Shown: positions 48,401-57,238, numbered from the stretch's first letter. The stretch: DNA of 64,000 nt from Bacillus pumilus (GCF_024498355.1 NZ_CP101833.1:353001-417000), one strand, 5' to 3'. Made by a program: numbers and translations. The notes: generated from the sequence alone by a model not told the origin.

Positions 48401-51400
48401 GAGCGCTCCATTTAGCCGGAGCTGGCAATGTGTCTGAGCATTTTCAGCATGCGGACAAGTATACACTGGCTCATACATCAGAGGAAGATTTCACAAAAGA
48501 ATTATCAGGAAAAGCAGACGGAGCCTGGGTGCTGCAGGAAGCCTTCAAGCATGATCCGACAGTACCACTCGTCTTTTTTGGATCGGTCAATGGCTTTTTT
48601 GGCGGTACAACATTCGGGGCATACTCTGCGGCGAACAGTTTTTTAGATGGACTCGCGCACGCTCTCACCTTTCAAGAGGGAAGAAGAGCGATCTCTTTGA
48701 ACTTCAGCATGTGGGATAATCTTGGTTTGTCTAAGGGACATACCGGGGCAGCACTAACCGTACGCAAGGGATTTCAAATGATTGGAAAGAAACAAGGTCT
48801 TCACTCATTATGTCTAGGTATTCGGCTAAATGAAGCGCACCTATTTATCGGCTTGGACGGAGCGAATCCGGAAATCGCTGGGCATCTTCAACCAGCTCCA
48901 ATGCCGCATTTTGAGAAAAAGCTTTATTATACTGTTCAGCCCGGTAAAGAAGTGAATCTTGACGATATCACGGGCGTAACAGTGGGTGACTGGGAGATCA
49001 GACAACTACCGGATATACCGAAAAAACAAGATGGCTCTATTGATCATGAAGCCCTCGAGCTGAATCATCATAAAAACGTACACCAGCTTGAAAAACAATT
49101 ACCAGAAACGCAGACAGAGCAGGTGCTTGCGGCTATATGGGAGGACATTTTAGAAGTAGATCGTGTGTACAAAGAGGATCAATTTTTTGACCTTGGCGGA
49201 CATTCATTAAAGGCGACTCAAACGATTTCCCGCATCAATCATGAGTTTTCAATCAAGGCACCATTAAAAATACTATTTGAAAGCAAACATCTGGCACATT
49301 TGGCGCAAATGGTCGAGGACATCAAAGGAGCTCCAGCCGTTCTTGAAGCCAAGATTCCAAAGCTGGAAAAGCAAACAAGCTATGAGCTGTCACATGCCCA
49401 GCAGCGGATTTGGTTCTTATCCACATTAGAAAAGAGCCACCATTACAATATATTAGGTGCTTGGAAGCTGACAGGACGATTACACATTCAAGCATTAACG
49501 AAAGCGATTGGTCATTTAACGAAGCGTCATGAGGCACTGCGCGCAACATTCAAATCACTTGGCGGCAAGCCGGTTCAACTCATTCGTGAAGACCTGCCGC
49601 CATCAGTGACAGTTGCGAATTTCTCATTATTTAATGAAAAAACAAGAGCGAGAAGACTGGAGCAGCTCATTCATCAAGAAGCGAACCGCATCTATGATTT
49701 AGAAAGAGGCCCACTTGCACAGTGGACAATTGTGAATATGGGCAAAGAGGAATATTACCTGCTTTGCGCACAGCATCACATCATTTCAGATGCATGGTCG
49801 CTCAGCCTGCTCATTCAGGAACTAGAAGTGGTATATGACGCGTTGCTTGCAGAGAAAACACCTCAGCTCCCAGCGCTTGAAATTGAATGGACAGATTATG
49901 TTCATTGGGAAAATGAACAATTAAAGCATCATCAAGCTGACCAAACCTATTGGCTTGATACCTTACAAGGAGAGCTTCCGGTGTTAGAGCTGCCGTTTGA
50001 CCGCCTTCGTCCGCCGGTTCAAACATTCAACGGAGCTACAGAGCAAATCGTACTGGATGAACCGCTTGTCCGGCGCTTGCAGGCCTTGTCCAAGCAGCAG
50101 GGCACAACGCTCTTCATGACGATGCTGTCAGCGTATTACGTTCTGCTTCACAAGCTGTCAGGGCAAACAGATGTCATCGTTGGTTCGCCTATCGCAGGAC
50201 GCGATGCCGAACAATCAGAGCAGATCGTTGGGATGTTTGTGAATACACTCGCGCTGAGACAGGACGTCTCAAAAGTGGATACATTTGCTGATTTAATGGA
50301 AAACGTGAAAGAGATGACATTAAAAGCCTTTGAGCATCAGCATTATCCATTTGACAAGCTTGTCGATGACCTTTCAATTGATAGAGATTTAAGTCGATCA
50401 CCTATTTTCCAAGTCGCCATGGGATATGTAACAGATTCGTTAGAGGTAAACCTAAAAGGGCTGACAACTGAACATGTGATGGTTCATCATACAGTATCTA
50501 AATTTGATCTGACTCTGCATGTATTTGAACAGGAAGATCAGCTGTCTATTCATGTGGAATACAATACGGATTTATTTGATCAAGAAACCATCCATCGTTA
50601 TATGAATTATTATCTCCACCTGTTAGATGGCATGACGGCTCAGCCTGAACGCACTTTTGCTGATTTTTGCTTAATGGACAAAGCAGAACAGGATGCGATG
50701 ATCATAGGCAAAAACCAAACCGAAACGTCTTATCCAAAGTGTACGCTTCAAGAGTTGTTTGAAGAACAGGTACAGCGTGATCCGCAGCGCATTGCCTTGT
50801 CCTATATGGAAGAGCACATGACGTATCAAGCCTTGGATGAGAAGGCAACACAACTTGCTGCTTACTTGCAGTCAAAAGGAATTGGACCAGGTTCACTTGT
50901 ACCGATGCTCTTTGACCGTTCCTTTGACATGATTGTCTCGGTACTAGGGATCGTCAAGTCGGGTGCTGCGTATGTTCCGATGTCACCTGAATATCCTGAT
51001 GCACGAATACGTCTGATCGTTCGTGATACACAAAGTGATGTGATCTTAACCCAGTCTCATTTTGCAGAGCGTCTAGTAGATTTTACAGGTACAAAGATTG
51101 AAATGGACAAGCCATTACCAGAAACAGACGCAGTGTATGAAAGAGAAAAATCGATCATAGGAGGAGACCAGCTGGCCTATGTCAACTACACATCAGGCTC
51201 AACTGGCACACCTAAAGGCGTGATGCTCCCCCATGCAGGAGTTGTTCGCTTAGTTAGAGAAACAAACTATATTGAACTAGGCTCAGAAGATAAGATGCTT
51301 CAGCTGTCAAACTATGCATTTGATGCTTTTACATTTGAATTATGGGGAATGCTGCTGAATGGCGGTCAGCTGATTTTGATCCCAAAATATGCAGCACTGA

Positions 51401-53331
51401 ATATGGACGAATTAACTCGGTTGATCAAAACGCATCAAGTGACAGCCAACTGTCTGCCAACCGCATTATTCAATCGACTGATTGAGCACGACCCAAAAAG
51501 TGTGGCAGGCTACCGCACCTTACTCGTTGGCGGAGAAGCCATGTCAAGTGAGCATGCCCGAAAGGCATTGCCACATATGGAAGGTGTACTCGTCAATGCT
51601 TACGGTCCAACAGAAAACACGACCTTAGCGACAACTCATCAAGTCACACACGTGCCAGAGCATGCAAGATCAGTTCCAATTGGGGTCCCAGTGGCAAACT
51701 CGACTGTCGTCATACTAGATGAATATTTCAAACCAGTACCAGCAGGCGTAAAGGGAGAAATCTATATCGGCGGAACAGGACTGGCTAAAGGGTATCTCCA
51801 TGACCCAGAACGGACGCAGGAACGGTTTATTGACAATCCATTCCCGGCTTTAAAAGGAGACAAGCTGTATCGTTCAGGTGATCTAGGGAAATGGCGGTCA
51901 GATGGCAGCATAGAATATCTCGGCCGAAAAGACAATTTGGTGAAAATTAGAGGCTACCGGATCGAATGTGGAGAAATTGAGACAGCCCTGCTCAAGCATC
52001 CGCAAGTAAAAGAATGTACAGTCATCGCCAAAACGTATGGCAGTTCAAAACGGCTGGCGGCTTACCTTGTCACAGATGGGGAGAATCCTGTTCCGGGCTG
52101 GAAAGCATTTTTACAGGAAAGCCTGCCAAGCTATATGATTCCAAGTTACTTTATCGCACTGGATGCGATTCCAGTCACAACGAACGGGAAAGTCGATCAA
52201 AAAGCCCTGCCAGAACCGACGGAAATGATCTCTTCCTCTCATGAAACCGGCAAACCGGCAACTGAAACGGAACAACTGGTTGTCTCAGCTTTCATGGAAG
52301 TGCTTGGTGTGAAACAAGTTGGCGTGCATGACTCCTTCTTTGATTTAGGCGGAGATTCGATTATGAGTATCCAGGCTGTTGCCAAATTAAAAGAAAAAGG
52401 CGTTCGTGTTGATCCAAAATGGATTTTCATGCATCCAGCGCCAGCGCAGTTAGCCGCTTACTTGGACACATTGCCAGAAACCGGCGATCACGTAGAAAGA
52501 GAACCGAAGGACTATGTGATCGAGCTGAAAAAAGGCGATCCAGCTGAACCGAGTATTTTCTTTGCACCACCTGCCGGGGGGACGGTGATGGGCTATATCG
52601 ATGTCGCTAAGCTCATGACACATCAAGGAGCCGTTTACGCTTTGCAGTCACCAGGCTTATATGAGGATGAAGAACCACAATTTCTTCATTACACAGAGCT
52701 TGTCACCATTTTTATCGAAGCCATTGAGACCTTCTATCGACCAGGAATTGACTACCTAGCAGGGCATTCGATGGGCGGCCATCTTGCATACGGAATGAAC
52801 CAGCGGCTCTGCCATGCAGGAAAAGCGCCGAAAGGACTGATCATTTTAGATACGGTTCCAGTGCTAAGAGATGAGGCAGATCAAGCACTCCATGCCGATA
52901 TGAACGAAGAAGAAGTGAAAATGCTTGCGCTCGTCCTTGGAATGGGAAATCTTGTCGGAATCCAGCCAGAAGCTTTACAAGGATTGAGCTTCCAAGAAGT
53001 GAAGCAGAAAATACTCAAAGAGGCAGAAAAGGATGAAGTGGTCCATCAATTTATGAATGATCACTATTTAGATAAATACTTGCAAATGCAGACGCATAAT
53101 ACGATCATGTCACAAGCCATTGAATTAGAAAAAGAACCGTTCCCTGTGCCGTTTTATATTGTACAAAGCAGTGATCACGCCACAGATTTCCAGAAGAAGT
53201 TTGCAGACTGGGAGGCTTATACGAAAGAGACATGCACCTATTATCAAATCAAAGGCGACCATGTCACCATGATGAAGAGGCCGCAGGCTGACGAACTTGC
53301 ACGGATTCTTCAAACTATCATAAAGGGGTAA
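45133..53331 (+). CDS. Depsipeptide-type NRPS 2: (A remnant)-A(keto/acyl)-KR-T-C-A-T-TE
   Basis: The 2732-residue protein begins with an A8-A10-like remnant (about 13-105). It continues with an adenylating domain of the same unusual type as the upstream gene (about 177-770; MPLDHVGG, SSGSTGVPKC), then KR (TGGLGGIG near 1012, YSAAN near 1163) and T (GGHSLKAT near 1357). Next are C (HHIISDA, with Ala for the usual Gly), A with code DAFCLGATLK (hydrophobic, not assigned), T (GGDSIM, Ser near 2409) and a thioesterase (GHSMGGH near 2542). The order after the remnant matches the later part of CesB/Vlm2; the C domain that CesB carries at its start is here at the end of the partner protein. ATG 45133 follows AGGAGGAG; the frame is open further upstream but lacks a better start. 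Together the two genes predict a tetradepsipeptide with TE release. Confidence 0.85.
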   Translation: MLVSRRKGNAANHIVRINGKRIDLKAVERVIMLHFPLEECVLIPKKKQEGGLSLVLFAQAKDPSLTREDLMNGPLHPYEVPAALVLLPSLPKTESGAVDTEALLSIDLLDQEELRKIEERTKDIDGVEEAAAFIESQTERQTPYHLDDLFPDRQRTQGNESISKGEASETKQSSAHEKPPALVYGGDVIEKPGTPVTLTEVLIRAAFMSPDRGVTYIKEGGHTVNQTYPELLTGAERVLSGLRAAGLTNGDQVLLQLKDHHDFITVFWGCILGGIIPTPVSVPPVYDEMNQGVNKLKGVFQLQNEPFIITNEASAEEIAGLRETFESKAIPILTIETLLACEPDEQHYEPEPDEPVLQLLSSGSTGVPKCIRHNHQSILSRIISFEQANGFTYEDVSLNWMPLDHVGGIVMFHVHDVYLGCQQISPSIDQFIERPMVWLDWIETYGVTRTWAPNFAFAMMNEYEDEICKGSWDLSTLTYIMNAAEAVVPKVTQRFMHIMGQHGLSRHAMVPAYGMSETSSAIVQSKEFMRQGDQDGQLTIDQTSLASEIQYVAHDHPHKMTFTEVGAPIPSVWIRIVDEHHQVLPEDQVGRLQVKSPTIMMGYYRNEEANQEVFAENGWFHTGDLGFIHEGRLVLTGREKDIIVINGANYLNYEIEAVVEEVDGVEVTFAAAYGIYNPESSNDTLAVFFVSQKDSIEDQIMMIQQIREAIIRKIGIEPDHIIPVKKDQFPKTESGKIQRAQLGAALKDGVFRDIERALDLASENDQTLPDWFFKRIWAKEHIGPSQPASIDHILVFEDEKGLYQSLYAQFEQTNQPYVSVKKGHEFLRLSKGMYQMNPRIKGDYVRLIAALEADELKTGRMLHLWNVSDKEEIVDPAQFKELHESTSQSILYLYQALRQENQEPIRLAVVTKGGQFVNPQDDLHVAKTALVGLLKTIPQEWEGAEVSHIDIEAENVEQDAKRIAEELSAIHMKSEVAYRQGHRLVPKLEKVDMIEAPQTEGFLEYEGLYLLTGGLGGIGFELSKQMLQFGLKLVLIGRTPLEEDGEKEKAFSQLKGLGDVIYVQADVTHLSDVEQAIYEAEKHFGQSIRGALHLAGAGNVSEHFQHADKYTLAHTSEEDFTKELSGKADGAWVLQEAFKHDPTVPLVFFGSVNGFFGGTTFGAYSAANSFLDGLAHALTFQEGRRAISLNFSMWDNLGLSKGHTGAALTVRKGFQMIGKKQGLHSLCLGIRLNEAHLFIGLDGANPEIAGHLQPAPMPHFEKKLYYTVQPGKEVNLDDITGVTVGDWEIRQLPDIPKKQDGSIDHEALELNHHKNVHQLEKQLPETQTEQVLAAIWEDILEVDRVYKEDQFFDLGGHSLKATQTISRINHEFSIKAPLKILFESKHLAHLAQMVEDIKGAPAVLEAKIPKLEKQTSYELSHAQQRIWFLSTLEKSHHYNILGAWKLTGRLHIQALTKAIGHLTKRHEALRATFKSLGGKPVQLIREDLPPSVTVANFSLFNEKTRARRLEQLIHQEANRIYDLERGPLAQWTIVNMGKEEYYLLCAQHHIISDAWSLSLLIQELEVVYDALLAEKTPQLPALEIEWTDYVHWENEQLKHHQADQTYWLDTLQGELPVLELPFDRLRPPVQTFNGATEQIVLDEPLVRRLQALSKQQGTTLFMTMLSAYYVLLHKLSGQTDVIVGSPIAGRDAEQSEQIVGMFVNTLALRQDVSKVDTFADLMENVKEMTLKAFEHQHYPFDKLVDDLSIDRDLSRSPIFQVAMGYVTDSLEVNLKGLTTEHVMVHHTVSKFDLTLHVFEQEDQLSIHVEYNTDLFDQETIHRYMNYYLHLLDGMTAQPERTFADFCLMDKAEQDAMIIGKNQTETSYPKCTLQELFEEQVQRDPQRIALSYMEEHMTYQALDEKATQLAAYLQSKGIGPGSLVPMLFDRSFDMIVSVLGIVKSGAAYVPMSPEYPDARIRLIVRDTQSDVILTQSHFAERLVDFTGTKIEMDKPLPETDAVYEREKSIIGGDQLAYVNYTSGSTGTPKGVMLPHAGVVRLVRETNYIELGSEDKMLQLSNYAFDAFTFELWGMLLNGGQLILIPKYAALNMDELTRLIKTHQVTANCLPTALFNRLIEHDPKSVAGYRTLLVGGEAMSSEHARKALPHMEGVLVNAYGPTENTTLATTHQVTHVPEHARSVPIGVPVANSTVVILDEYFKPVPAGVKGEIYIGGTGLAKGYLHDPERTQERFIDNPFPALKGDKLYRSGDLGKWRSDGSIEYLGRKDNLVKIRGYRIECGEIETALLKHPQVKECTVIAKTYGSSKRLAAYLVTDGENPVPGWKAFLQESLPSYMIPSYFIALDAIPVTTNGKVDQKALPEPTEMISSSHETGKPATETEQLVVSAFMEVLGVKQVGVHDSFFDLGGDSIMSIQAVAKLKEKGVRVDPKWIFMHPAPAQLAAYLDTLPETGDHVEREPKDYVIELKKGDPAEPSIFFAPPAGGTVMGYIDVAKLMTHQGAVYALQSPGLYEDEEPQFLHYTELVTIFIEAIETFYRPGIDYLAGHSMGGHLAYGMNQRLCHAGKAPKGLIILDTVPVLRDEADQALHADMNEEEVKMLALVLGMGNLVGIQPEALQGLSFQEVKQKILKEAEKDEVVHQFMNDHYLDKYLQMQTHNTIMSQAIELEKEPFPVPFYIVQSSDHATDFQKKFADWEAYTKETCTYYQIKGDHVTMMKRPQADELARILQTIIKG

Positions 53332-53337
53332 GGACGT

Positions 53338-54078
53338 ATGAATCAGTTATTTAAAACCTTTGAAAAAAAATCAGACCTCATTCAGCTTATTTGTTTTCCT
53401 TTTGCAGGCGGATATTCCGCCTCTTACCGTCCACTCTTTGAACAGCTGAAGGGCATTGCCGAAGTGACAGCAGCAGAGCCCCCGGGCCATGGGACCAATC
53501 TCATGCCGCTTGAATCAAGCATTGATCGGCTGGCTGAGTTGTACAAAGAAGGATTGACAGGCAAATTGAACCGTCCATTTATCTTATTCGGACATTCAAT
53601 GGGAGGACTTGTGGTGTACAGACTGACCCAGCTGCTAGAAAAGGAAGGGATATATCCTGCAGCAGTGGTGATCTCAGCCATTCAGCCGCCACAAACAAAA
53701 AGACAGATTCTGACCCATTTATCCAATGAAGCATTTGTTCAGCATATTGCCGAAATGGGCGGGATTCCAAAAGAATTATTAGAGAACAAGCCAATGATGG
53801 ATTACTTTACACCGTCCTTGCGTGCAGACTATCAAGCACTAGAAACCTTCCAGCATACAGACAAATCCATCATCGAAGCACCCGTATATTTATTCAACGG
53901 AAAGCAAGATGAGAAATGCATGCAAGATGCAAGCGGCTGGCTAAAATGGGCAAAAACCATCGAACGCACCAATTTCGACGGAGGTCACATGTATATCAAC
54001 ACACACCTTGAGCATTTCGCAGAACAGATGAGACATGTCATTGAACATGCAACAAATCAACAATTGATCAGACATTAA
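53338..54078 (+). CDS. srfAD: SrfAD type II thioesterase
   Basis: The 246-residue alpha/beta-hydrolase closely resembles B. subtilis SrfAD: LIQLICFPFAGGYSAS at the N-terminus, EPPGHGTN, the serine motif GHSMGG near residue 85, ISAIQPP, and the catalytic His in FDGGHMYI. It removes acetyl or wrong groups from carrier domains and so restores stalled synthetases. It starts 6 bases after the second depsipeptide NRPS. It probably serves both assembly lines, and its position shows that the extra NRPS genes were inserted between srfAC and srfAD. A bidirectional terminator follows. Confidence 0.95.
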   Translation: MNQLFKTFEKKSDLIQLICFPFAGGYSASYRPLFEQLKGIAEVTAAEPPGHGTNLMPLESSIDRLAELYKEGLTGKLNRPFILFGHSMGGLVVYRLTQLLEKEGIYPAAVVISAIQPPQTKRQILTHLSNEAFVQHIAEMGGIPKELLENKPMMDYFTPSLRADYQALETFQHTDKSIIEAPVYLFNGKQDEKCMQDASGWLKWAKTIERTNFDGGHMYINTHLEHFAEQMRHVIEHATNQQLIRH

Positions 54079-54116
54079 AAAGAAAGCGGTCCTCGTTTGA
54101 GGGGCCGCTTTCTTTT
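54078..54116. terminator. Bidirectional terminator between srfAD and ycxC
   Basis: AAAAGAAAGCGG (54078-54089) pairs with CCGCTTTCTTTT (54105-54116), extended internally by CCTC/GAGG with a small bulge. A and T runs at both ends suit termination of srfAD (plus) and ycxC (minus). Confidence 0.88.
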
Positions 54117-55029
54117 ATGAATTCTGCTTCTTCACCACATTCCCGCCAATCACCCCGCCAATGACCAACACAGCCCCGATGATATGATACATATCAATCG
54201 TTTCATGTAAAATGAGAACCCCGGCGCCTATTGTGATAAACGCAGATAGATTGTTAAAGGTGCTGACCTTTGCAGCTTCAAGCTGAGAGAGTGCGTAGTT
54301 AGATAAATATGCAGTGAGAAGTGATGAGAAAATGCCTAAAAAGAGCATAGACCATACAAAAGATGGATGTGTAAATGGACTGAAAAATTGCGTCATTGTA
54401 TGGTTTACCGAGTGTCTAATGAGCGCTGCTGCATTGAAAAAGACAAATCCAAAGAATGTCATCATGAAGGTGAGTTCAATCACATGGAACCGCCGTGTAA
54501 TCACTCGGGCAAATACACTGTAAGCACTGGATGACAAGGCAGAAAGTAAAATCAGCACATAGCCGATCATGTGTGAATGTTTCACATCAATTCCCTTCAT
54601 CACAAAGAGGAGCATCACCCCGCACGCAGAAAGAATGGTAAAGAGCACCTGTATCCATGTGGCACGTTCCTTTAAAAACCACGCTGCCAGCACCATCGTC
54701 AGAATGGGAATCGTCGCCTGAATGATACCAGCCTCTGACGAAGACGTATACATTAGCCCCCACACTTGAAATGCAAAAAACAAGACAGGATAAAGCAAGG
54801 AAAACGGTACAAGGTAGAAGAGATCACGCCATTGAAAGGATAAACGGTACTTCTTTCGTAAAAATGGATACAGCAAAAGAGCAGCTGCAAAAGAAACTGT
54901 AAAGCGGTGTGCCAATAAATCAATCGCATTCGCTGATTCTAATGCGATTTTGACAAATAAGAATGAAAAACCAATGATACAAGCGTATGCTATCGCGGCA
55001 AAGTACGCTTTTTGTTTTGAAATGTCCAC
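54115..55029 (-). CDS. ycxC: YcxC, EamA-family (DMT) membrane transporter
   Basis: The protein of about 304 residues has ten hydrophobic segments in two EamA repeats, for example AIAYACIIGFSFLFVKIALES at the start and IIGAVLVIGGVIGGNV at the end. It belongs to the drug/metabolite exporter superfamily; its substrate is unknown. I prefer GTG 55029 (VDISKQKAYF) because AAGGAG lies 7 bases upstream; ATG 55056 would add nine residues without a good site. It is divergent from ycxD, as is usual for a MocR regulator next to its target. ycxA and ycxB of B. subtilis are absent here. Confidence 0.85.
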   Translation of the reverse strand: MDISKQKAYFAAIAYACIIGFSFLFVKIALESANAIDLLAHRFTVSFAAALLLYPFLRKKYRLSFQWRDLFYLVPFSLLYPVLFFAFQVWGLMYTSSSEAGIIQATIPILTMVLAAWFLKERATWIQVLFTILSACGVMLLFVMKGIDVKHSHMIGYVLILLSALSSSAYSVFARVITRRFHVIELTFMMTFFGFVFFNAAALIRHSVNHTMTQFFSPFTHPSFVWSMLFLGIFSSLLTAYLSNYALSQLEAAKVSTFNNLSAFITIGAGVLILHETIDMYHIIGAVLVIGGVIGGNVVKKQNS

Positions 55030-55071
55030 AACGTTTCTCCTTACAAGAGCATGCATGCTTCAGTTGAATAG

Positions 55072-55146
55072 ACCGGTTCTGTCTTTCTATCGTAAACGGA
55101 TTATCTTAGGTGTACAATAAGAGTTCATGATATCTGTACCGGTACA
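55072..55146 (+). promoter_or_regulatory. Candidate operator pair for YcxD in the ycxC-ycxD divergent region
   Basis: A perfect 12-bp palindrome, TGTACCGGTACA, lies at 55135-55146 just before the ycxD ribosome-binding site. A second ACCGGT core is at 55072-55077. MocR-type regulators often bind paired repeats near their own start, so these are candidate autoregulatory sites. A -10-like TACAAT (55112-55117) lies between them. Confidence 0.4.
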
Positions 55147-55159
55147 AGGGGGAAATGGT

Positions 55160-56497
55160 GTGAGGAAATATGATCAGCTTGTTTTGAGCTTAAAAGAGAG
55201 AATCGAGTGCGGTGAGTACAGGGCTGGTATGAAAATCCCTTCAATTCGCCACTTAGCAGCTCAATATGCTGTGAGTAAAAGCACGGTCATTAAAGCGCTA
55301 GACACATTGGAACGTGAACACCTGCTTTATTCTGTGGAAAGAAGCGGCTATTTTGTCGTGAAAACGAATCAGTCTTTGGGCAAGCAGGACAGCACACGGA
55401 TTGATTTCGCTTCATCGGCGCCTGATCCTGTTGTGTTTCCATATGTCGATTTCCAGCACTGCATCAACCAAGCGATCGATTTGTATCAAAATGATCTATT
55501 TATTTACGGCACAGCCAACGGATTACCATCGCTGCTGCCAGTCATTTCAAAGCGATTGATGGATTATCAGGTATTTGCAAATCCAGAACAGATCGTCATG
55601 ACCTCTGGTATTCAGCTGGCTTTATCGATTTTAAGCACCATTCCGTTTCCGAATGGAAAACAGACCATATTAGTCGAACAGCCTGGCTATCACCTATACC
55701 TCAAATATTTAGAGAAAAATCAATTGCCCGTGCGCGGGATTCAGCGGACTGAAAAAGGACTAGACCTTCAGGAATTGGAGCGCATCTTTCGAGAAGAGGA
55801 GATTCGCTTTTTCTACACGATGCCAAGATTTCAAAATCCGCTTGGAACGAGTCTATCGAAACAAGAAAAAATAGCGATTGCTGCCCTTGCTAAGACATAT
55901 GATGTCTACATCGTTGAAGATGATTATGTAGCTGATTTAGAATTCGATACAAAAAGAGACCCGATCTATTCTTACGATCAGGCGGGAAAGGTCATTTATT
56001 TAAAAAGCTTCTCAAAAATCATCTTTCCAGGACTTCGAACAGGAGCTGTCGTCTTACCTGAAGAACTGATTGGACCTTTTAGTGAACACAAACGGCTCAT
56101 TGATATCGACAGCTCGATGCTGTCTCAGGCAGCCTTAGAAATTTATTTGAAAAGCGGGATGTTTGAGCGGCATAGAGAAAGGATGCGGACAACCTATCGA
56201 AACCGATCCAAACAGCTGGTGACATGTTTAAAAAACGACCAAGGCACCTACCAGCTGGGGGAGGAGGACCCAGCTACCCATACACATCTTCTTGTCGATC
56301 GGTCCATTCCAATGAATCACCTCATTCAGCAGCTGAAAAAGGCATCTGTTTACGTTCAGCCAATAGACCGCCATTACATCTCTACTTTTCAGAAAGACTC
56401 CATTCTTCCACTGAACATCTGGCACGTGAAAGAAGAACAATTAACACGTGGAGTCGATTTGTTAAAGACGGCACTTCAGCAAATCGCACGTTATTAA
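55160..56497 (+). CDS. ycxD: YcxD, MocR/GntR-family regulator with aminotransferase domain
   Basis: The protein of about 445 residues joins an N-terminal GntR winged helix (IPSIRHLAAQYAVSKSTVIK) to a fold-type I aminotransferase domain, the MocR/PdxR layout. The PLP-binding lysine is expected in YLKSFSKIIFPGLRTG. It is probably a transcription regulator responding to PLP or an amino compound, with ycxC as a likely target. I chose GTG 55160 because AAGGGGG is well placed and the length matches B. subtilis YcxD; an ATG frame from 55127 would start upstream of that site. Its 3' end overlaps the convergent sfp gene by 4 bases. Confidence 0.88.
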   Translation: MRKYDQLVLSLKERIECGEYRAGMKIPSIRHLAAQYAVSKSTVIKALDTLEREHLLYSVERSGYFVVKTNQSLGKQDSTRIDFASSAPDPVVFPYVDFQHCINQAIDLYQNDLFIYGTANGLPSLLPVISKRLMDYQVFANPEQIVMTSGIQLALSILSTIPFPNGKQTILVEQPGYHLYLKYLEKNQLPVRGIQRTEKGLDLQELERIFREEEIRFFYTMPRFQNPLGTSLSKQEKIAIAALAKTYDVYIVEDDYVADLEFDTKRDPIYSYDQAGKVIYLKSFSKIIFPGLRTGAVVLPEELIGPFSEHKRLIDIDSSMLSQAALEIYLKSGMFERHRERMRTTYRNRSKQLVTCLKNDQGTYQLGEEDPATHTHLLVDRSIPMNHLIQQLKKASVYVQPIDRHYISTFQKDSILPLNIWHVKEEQLTRGVDLLKTALQQIARY

Positions 56498-57186
56498 AGG
56501 CGGGACAGCACCTCGTTGCAAGTGAGTGTCTCGACACTCTCAGCCGCAGCAGGTTTTCTTGTGCAAACGGCCATTTGATAAGCAGGATCAAGTGAGTATA
56601 TTTGGACAAAGCAAGGGGCTTCATGATCAGGTAATGTCAAAGAAGCCTGTCCATCTGCTGACAGACGGGCTGTAAAGGACGAAAGACCATAGGATAATCC
56701 CTTTCCAGTCAGCTTGATAAAGGCCTCCTTCATTGACCATAGATGAAAGAAGTAGGCTTCCTGTCGTTCCGCCGGTTGTGAAAGTAAATCCTGATATTCA
56801 TCAGCTGAAAAAAACCGCTTGGCAATCGCTAGATCAATGGGCTTCATCTCCTCAACATCGATGCCAACGGGTGCATCATCTACTGCGCAAACCACCCAAT
56901 CGCCAGAGTGAGAAAGGTTAAAATGAAAGGAAGGGATTTGCCGGACGACAGGCTTGCCATTTTCCTCTGTTTCAAACACAATTTGATCTATAGGAATGGC
57001 GTACATATCATGGATGATTTGACGAATCAACACTTCACCTAACAGCGTTCTTCTTGCATCGATCAGAAAACGAAAGCGCTCAGCCGCAGCGCGCTTTTCA
57101 GGTGACACAAAGGGCTTCAGCCGATCGATTTGTTTTCGTGCTTCTATGTCATGTAATTGTTGTAATTGGATAGCGAAAATCTTCAT
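56494..57186 (-). CDS. sfp: Sfp, 4'-phosphopantetheinyl transferase
   Basis: The 230-residue protein opens with MKIFAIQL and carries the Sfp-type motifs FHFNLSHSGDWVVCA, VGIDVEEMKPIDLAIAKRFF (Mg-binding acidic residues) and WSMKEAFIKLTGKGLSYGL. It transfers phosphopantetheine from CoA to the serine of every T domain in the two NRPS systems. The start at 57186 fits the B. subtilis protein; a longer frame from 57255 is not supported. The gene appears intact, unlike the truncated sfp of the B. subtilis 168 laboratory strain. It has its own promoter-like sequence upstream. Confidence 0.95.
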   Translation of the reverse strand: MKIFAIQLQQLHDIEARKQIDRLKPFVSPEKRAAAERFRFLIDARRTLLGEVLIRQIIHDMYAIPIDQIVFETEENGKPVVRQIPSFHFNLSHSGDWVVCAVDDAPVGIDVEEMKPIDLAIAKRFFSADEYQDLLSQPAERQEAYFFHLWSMKEAFIKLTGKGLSYGLSSFTARLSADGQASLTLPDHEAPCFVQIYSLDPAYQMAVCTRKPAAAESVETLTCNEVLSRL

Positions 57187-57210
57187 AACGAACCTCAATT
57201 TTTTACATTT

Positions 57211-57238
57211 ATTGTACCATTTGAGGGAGCCGTGCAAA
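57211..57238 (-). promoter_or_regulatory. Candidate sfp promoter
   Basis: On the minus strand TTTGCA (57238-57233) and TACAAT (57216-57211) are spaced by 16 bases, about 25 bases upstream of the sfp start. The -10 is good and the -35 moderate. Confidence 0.5.

Noticed and set aside
9608..53331. Many short frames on both strands inside the NRPS genes
   Set aside because: They lack ribosome-binding sites and protein resemblance, and several recur in the duplicated A-T segments, so they are shadows of the coding frame.
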